The notes under the pieces were generated by a model. The model was not told the DNA's origin. It saw only the letters and a program-made list of their open reading frames with translations, and did no database searches. This document shows positions 6,203-9,758 of a DNA stretch of 9,758 bases, piece by piece (within the stretch, counting starts at the first letter, position 1; each line of letters starts with the position of its first letter). Position numbers and translations under genes: made by a program. The stretch is taken from positions 1 to 9,758 of the forward strand of contig USHB01000042.1 of the NCBI GenBank assembly GCA_900554395.1, in the 5' to 3' direction. Source of the stretch: an uncultured Phascolarctobacterium sp. GTDB taxonomy: Bacteria; Bacillota; Negativicutes; Acidaminococcales; Acidaminococcaceae.

Positions 6203-7234
6203 ATGAAAAAGTATAATGTGGCAATTTTGGGTGCGACAGGCGCTGTCGGCGCAGAATTTTTAAAATTGATAGAAGAAAGAAATTTTCCTTTTAACGAATT
6301 AAGGCTTTTGGCATCCAAACGCAGCGCAGGCAAAGTAATTAACTTTATGGGTAAAGATTACACTGTGCAGGAAGCAACTCACGATTCTTTTGAAGGCATT
6401 GATATTGCTCTGTTTGCCGGCGGAAGCATTTCCAAAGAATTTGCGCCCAGCGCTGTAAAAGCAGGCGCTGTGGTAATAGATAACTCCAGTGCTTTCCGTA
6501 TGGACCCGGAAGTGCCGCTCGTTGTGCCGGAAGTTAATCCGGAAGCTATTTTAAAACATAAAGGCATTATTGCTAACCCTAACTGCTCAACCATTATTAT
6601 GTTAATGGCTTTAAAACCGATTTACGATTTAGCTAAAATCAAACGTGTTATCGTATCTACATATCAGGCTGTAAGCGGTGCAGGCAAAGAAGGCATCGAC
6701 GAACTTACCAATCAGACTGCGGCTTATCTTGACGGCAGGGAAATGGTTGCCAACATTCTTCCTTCTGCCAGTGCGGAAAAACATTACCCGATTGCTTTTA
6801 ACCTGATTCCGCAGATAGATGTTTTCTGCGATAACCTGTACACCAAAGAAGAAATGAAAATGGTTAACGAAACCAGAAAAATTATGGATGATTACGACAT
6901 GCGTATTACCGCAACCACTATTCGCGTGCCGGTATACCGCAGCCATTCTGAATCTGTAAATATTGAACTTGAACATGACGTAACGCTTGATGAAATTAAA
7001 ACGGCACTGAAAAACTTCCCGGGTGTTATTGTGCAGGATGACCCGGCAACACAGACTTACCCGATGCCGCTTTATACCTCTGATACCGACGAGGTTTATG
7101 TAGGCCGTCTGCGCCGTGATGAATCTGCACCCAATTCGTTTAATTTGTGGGTGGTGGGCGACCAGATTAGAAAAGGCGCGGCACTTAATACTTTGCAGAT
7201 TGCGGAAACCATGATTAAAAACGGTTGGATTTAA
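6203..7234 (+). CDS. asd: Aspartate-semialdehyde dehydrogenase
   Basis: Reduces aspartyl-phosphate to aspartate semialdehyde with NADPH. This is the branch point for lysine/DAP and for threonine and methionine. It is 343 residues from the ATG at 6203. An in-frame ATG at 6197 overlaps the GGGGGA ribosome-binding site (6192-6197), while 6203 has proper 5-nt spacing, so the later start is preferred. The NADP loop is ILGATGAVG (residues 8-16). SAGK (41-44) is in the phosphate-binding region. ANPNCSTI carries the catalytic Cys128. QAVSGAGKEG and LIPQID follow. RVPVYRSHSESVNIE holds the conserved Arg and His of the active site. It lies between dapB and the aspartokinase in the same operon, so the kinase product is handled by a co-expressed enzyme. 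All motifs are intact. Confidence 0.96.
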   Translation: MKKYNVAILGATGAVGAEFLKLIEERNFPFNELRLLASKRSAGKVINFMGKDYTVQEATHDSFEGIDIALFAGGSISKEFAPSAVKAGAVVIDNSSAFRMDPEVPLVVPEVNPEAILKHKGIIANPNCSTIIMLMALKPIYDLAKIKRVIVSTYQAVSGAGKEGIDELTNQTAAYLDGREMVANILPSASAEKHYPIAFNLIPQIDVFCDNLYTKEEMKMVNETRKIMDDYDMRITATTIRVPVYRSHSESVNIELEHDVTLDEIKTALKNFPGVIVQDDPATQTYPMPLYTSDTDEVYVGRLRRDESAPNSFNLWVVGDQIRKGAALNTLQIAETMIKNGWI

Positions 7235-7249
7235 CGGAGAACAGCGCTG

Positions 7250-8464
7250 ATGAAAATACTTATACAAAAATTTGGCGGTACTTCCGTTGTTGACGAAAAA
7301 GCACGCACTGCCGTTAAAGATAAAGTACAGCAGGCAATCCGCAGCGGTTATGCTCCTGTGGTTGTGGTATCGGCTATTGGCCGTAAAGGCGCGCCTTATG
7401 CAACCGATACTTTAATTGATTTTTTAAAACAGGTTAACCTTTCCGTTAATGTGCGCGAGCAGGATATGCTGATGTGCTGCGGCGAGATTATTTCCGCCTG
7501 CATAATGGCGGCCACTTTGCAGAAGTTTGGTTTTAACGCTATGGCGCTTACCGGCGGACAGGCAGGCATTATTACCGATTCACAGTTCGGCGCTGCACGC
7601 ATAAAAAACATTAAAACAGATGATTTGAAACATTTGCTGGAATCCGGTGTAATACCTGTTATTTGCGGTTTCCAGGGCATGACGGAAAACCACGGAAAAT
7701 TTACCACGCTCGGACGCGGCGGCAGTGATGTTACGGCAGCGGCACTCGGCGTTGCGCTTAATGCCGAAAAAATTGAAATTTATACCGATGTGGAAGGCGT
7801 TATGACTGCCGACCCGCGTATTGTCAAAGATGCAACTATTCTGCATAAAATTTCTTATGCGGAAGTTGCACAGATGGCGCAGCAGGGAGCGAAGGTAATT
7901 CATCCGCGCGCGGTGGAAATTGCTATGCGCAGGAATATTCCGCTTGTTGTTAAATCTACTTTCAGTGATGCGCCGGGTACGCTTATTACAAGTGACATTT
8001 CCGGTCTGGAAGTTGAAAATTCCGTTACCGAACGCAGAATAAGCGGCGTAACTTATTTGAAAGATTTGGTGCAGTTCCGCGTAAATCTTGATACTAAAGA
8101 TGCCAGCAGCGGGCGCATTTTGTTTGAGGATTTGGCTGCTGCGGGCATCAGCGTAAGCTGCCTTAATTTGTCTGAAAGCAGCTCCATGTTTGCCATTTTC
8201 AGCGCCGATACCGGTAAAACCATCGCAGTGCTTGATGAAGCTGGTTTTGATTATACCGTAAACAGAAACTGTGCCAAAGTCTCCGTTGTTTTTGCTGCGG
8301 TACGCGGTTTCCCGGGGCTGATGGCAAAATTTGTCAGCGCGCTTGCAGATAATAAAATTCATATTTTGCAGACGGTGGATTCTGATACCACAATTTCTGC
8401 AATTGTAAAAGAAGAACATATTAATGAAGCCGTTACTGCGCTTCATAAGGCGTTTAAATTATAA
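7250..8464 (+). CDS. dapG: Aspartate kinase, DapG type
   Basis: Phosphorylates aspartate, the committed step to the aspartate family of amino acids. It is 404 residues. The kinase domain begins with IQKFGGTSV, whose Lys7 belongs to the KFGGTS motif. It also contains SAIGRKGAPYATDTL, ALTGGQAG, LGRGGSDVTAAALG (about 154-167) and YTDVEGVMTADPRIV. Two ACT regulatory regions follow, at about residues 265-335 and 340-402. The second contains NRNCAKVSVV and ILQTVDSDTTISAIV. Length, the KGAPYATD segment, the ACT sequence and the asd-kinase-dapA order match B. subtilis DapG, the kinase inhibited by meso-diaminopimelate, better than lysine-inhibited LysC. Inhibition by DAP here is inferred from that resemblance. 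The ATG at 7250 has GGAGA 9 nt upstream. A generic lysC label would also be acceptable. Confidence 0.93.
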   Translation: MKILIQKFGGTSVVDEKARTAVKDKVQQAIRSGYAPVVVVSAIGRKGAPYATDTLIDFLKQVNLSVNVREQDMLMCCGEIISACIMAATLQKFGFNAMALTGGQAGIITDSQFGAARIKNIKTDDLKHLLESGVIPVICGFQGMTENHGKFTTLGRGGSDVTAAALGVALNAEKIEIYTDVEGVMTADPRIVKDATILHKISYAEVAQMAQQGAKVIHPRAVEIAMRRNIPLVVKSTFSDAPGTLITSDISGLEVENSVTERRISGVTYLKDLVQFRVNLDTKDASSGRILFEDLAAAGISVSCLNLSESSSMFAIFSADTGKTIAVLDEAGFDYTVNRNCAKVSVVFAAVRGFPGLMAKFVSALADNKIHILQTVDSDTTISAIVKEEHINEAVTALHKAFKL

Positions 8465-8479
8465 GAGAGGTGCTTTACA

Positions 8480-9376
8480 ATGAAAAATCCATACTTTGGC
8501 AGGCTGCTTACCGCAATGGTAACTCCGTTTAATGCAGACGGCAGCGTTAATTATGAAAACGCCGCAGATTTGGCTGACTGGCTGATTGCCCATGGCAGCG
8601 ATGGTTTGGTTGTTGCCGGTTCAACAGGCGAAGCTGCAACCATGACTATTGATGAAAAACTGGAATTATTCCGCGTTGTGGTAAACCGCGTTAATAAACG
8701 CGTGCCGGTAATTGCAGGCACGGGCACAAACTGCACCGCTGATACTGTAAAAATGACCAAAATGGCTGAAGCTATGGGTATTGACGGCGTTCTGATTGTA
8801 GGGCCTTATTACAATAAACCGACTCAGGAAGGTTTCTATCAGCATTTTGCGGCTGTTGCGCAATCTACCAAACTGCCTATTATCGTTTACAATGTTCCGG
8901 GGCGTACAGCTTCCAATATTGCTCCGGCTACGGTTGCGCGCCTGGCAGAAGATTTTGACAACATTGTTGCCATTAAAGAAGCAGCAGGCAATGTTGCACA
9001 GGTTAACGAACTCTTTACCGTCTTGCCGGAAGATTTTACTATTTACAGCGGCGACGATATTGAAGTTCTGCCGTTCATGTCCGTTGGCGCAACAGGCTTA
9101 ATAAGCGTACTCAGCAACTGCGGCGGTGAACTTTTGCAATCGCTCATGCAGGCTTATGAAGATGGCCGCGTTAAAGAAGCCGCACGCATCAATACCAAAA
9201 TGGTTCCTCTTGCCAAAGCTATGTTTATGGAAACAAACCCCATTCCGGTTAAGGCAGCTACAACCATGGCAACCGGCATTGAATGCGGCGAACCGCGCCT
9301 GCCGCTTACTCCTTTGACAGAAGAAAATAGAGAAAAACTGGCAGCACTTTTAAAAGAACATGGAATGATGAAATAA
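8480..9376 (+). CDS. dapA: 4-hydroxy-tetrahydrodipicolinate synthase
   Basis: Condenses aspartate semialdehyde with pyruvate, the first step committed to DAP and lysine. It is 298 residues with a class I aldolase TIM barrel. The pyruvate/substrate loop is GSTGEAAT (47-54), with Ser48-Thr49 where many relatives have Thr-Thr. GTGTNCT follows. GPYYNKPTQEGFYQHF carries the Tyr that reaches across the dimer. IIVYNVPGRT holds the catalytic Tyr137. VAIKEAAGN holds the Schiff-base Lys166. YSGDD lies in the later part. The ATG at 8480 has GAGAGG 9 nt upstream, and dapG ends 15 nt before. It completes the aspartate-to-tetrahydrodipicolinate set in this operon. Some aldolases of the same fold act on other acids, but the operon and motifs make DapA secure. 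Its TAA overlaps the next start codon (TAATG). Confidence 0.96.
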   Translation: MKNPYFGRLLTAMVTPFNADGSVNYENAADLADWLIAHGSDGLVVAGSTGEAATMTIDEKLELFRVVVNRVNKRVPVIAGTGTNCTADTVKMTKMAEAMGIDGVLIVGPYYNKPTQEGFYQHFAAVAQSTKLPIIVYNVPGRTASNIAPATVARLAEDFDNIVAIKEAAGNVAQVNELFTVLPEDFTIYSGDDIEVLPFMSVGATGLISVLSNCGGELLQSLMQAYEDGRVKEAARINTKMVPLAKAMFMETNPIPVKAATTMATGIECGEPRLPLTPLTEENREKLAALLKEHGMMK

Positions 9377-9758
9377 TGGCAAAAACAGCGTTAGTAATTC
9401 AGTGCGATATTGTCGCAAAAAAATGTGTAGGTTATGCCTGCATGAAAAGTTTTGAAAAACGTACAGGCAAATTTGAAGGTGTGGAAGACTGCGTAAATTA
9501 TATCAGCACAACCTGCGGCGGCTGCTGCGGCATGGGCGTTGCAGCCAAGCTGGAAGATTTAAACCACAAGCTGAAACGTTGGGGCGACAGCAAGGAAGAT
9601 GTTACTGTTTACCTTGCAAGCTGCATTGTATCGGATAACTATCACAATCCGCCCTGTCCGCACAAAGAGTTTATAAAACAAATAGTAGAGCGCAAAGGGT
9701 ATAAAATGGTGCTTGGCACTTATATTTCGCAGACAGCGCAGAAAAAACGTGAGGCAGG
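9376..9758 (+). CDS. CGGC-domain protein, cysteine-rich, partial at window end
   Basis: The ATG at 9376 overlaps the dapA stop by one base, and the frame stays open to the window end (127 codons seen, no stop). The protein has no signal peptide, so it is probably cytosolic. It begins with a beta strand, KTALVIQCD. Cysteines lie at residues 10, 17, 22, 39, 47, 50, 51, 83 and 94. The diagnostic CGGC is at 47-50, followed by CGMG. Later segments are VYLASCIVSDN and PPCPHKEF, then KMVLGTYIS. This layout fits the CGGC domain family, thought from its conserved Cys and His to bind metal. No reaction is known to me. The tight overlap with dapA suggests co-transcription under lysine control, though it might instead be the first gene of a following group with weak linkage. 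The domain call is good; the function is unknown. Confidence 0.85.
   Translation, partial: MAKTALVIQCDIVAKKCVGYACMKSFEKRTGKFEGVEDCVNYISTTCGGCCGMGVAAKLEDLNHKLKRWGDSKEDVTVYLASCIVSDNYHNPPCPHKEFIKQIVERKGYKMVLGTYISQTAQKKREA

Noticed and set aside
7580..8446. Minus-strand reading frame (288 codons) opposite dapG
   Set aside because: It lies wholly within a clear aspartokinase gene. The product has no known motif and looks like reverse-strand translation of biased codons.
1..9758. CRISPR arrays, insertion sequences, tRNA or rRNA genes
   Set aside because: No regularly spaced repeats, transposase reading frames, terminal inverted repeats, or tRNA/rRNA-like sequences were seen. The intergenic space is small and explained.

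Overview
The window looks like ordinary chromosomal DNA of a low-to-mid G+C member of the Bacillota. The evidence is clear Shine-Dalgarno sites, consensus sigma-A-type promoters, a textbook lysine (L-box) riboswitch with an intrinsic-terminator expression platform, and an asd-dapG-dapA order like that of Bacillus subtilis. A Negativicutes-type gut anaerobe is my best guess from the overall protein flavour, but that is weak inference. All genes are on the + strand, and the large minus-strand reading frames look like shadows.

Layout: (1) 1-675 is the C-terminal part of an AAA/ABC-type ATPase whose start lies outside the window. (2) 676-754 holds an extended -10 promoter and a strong ribosome-binding site for transketolase (tkt, 755-2740), which ends at a strong intrinsic terminator (2748-2778). 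(3) Immediately after that terminator come thiD, thiM and thiE, three tightly packed genes (1-nt overlap, then 1-nt gap). Together they salvage the pyrimidine and thiazole halves of thiamine and join them. No TPP riboswitch is visible. (4) 5057-5404 is non-coding: two overlapping near-consensus promoters, a lysine riboswitch aptamer, and a terminator/antiterminator switch. (5) dapB, asd, dapG (aspartokinase) and dapA follow as an operon under this riboswitch. They supply every step from aspartate to tetrahydrodipicolinate, the precursor of meso-diaminopimelate and lysine. (6) A cysteine-rich CGGC-domain protein gene overlaps the dapA stop codon and runs off the window end.

How they work together: lysine in the cell should fold the aptamer, free the terminator at 5349-5378 and shut off the dap operon. 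The aspartokinase resembles the DAP-sensitive DapG type, which would add feedback at enzyme level. Transketolase needs thiamine diphosphate, so its place just before the thiamine salvage genes makes biological sense.

I found no evidence of a novel defence, mobile or otherwise undescribed system. The most useful leads are the CGGC-domain gene coupled to the dap operon, the tandem promoter arrangement, the details of the riboswitch platform, the promoterless position of thiDME behind a terminator, and a start-stop ATGTGA over the dapB start.
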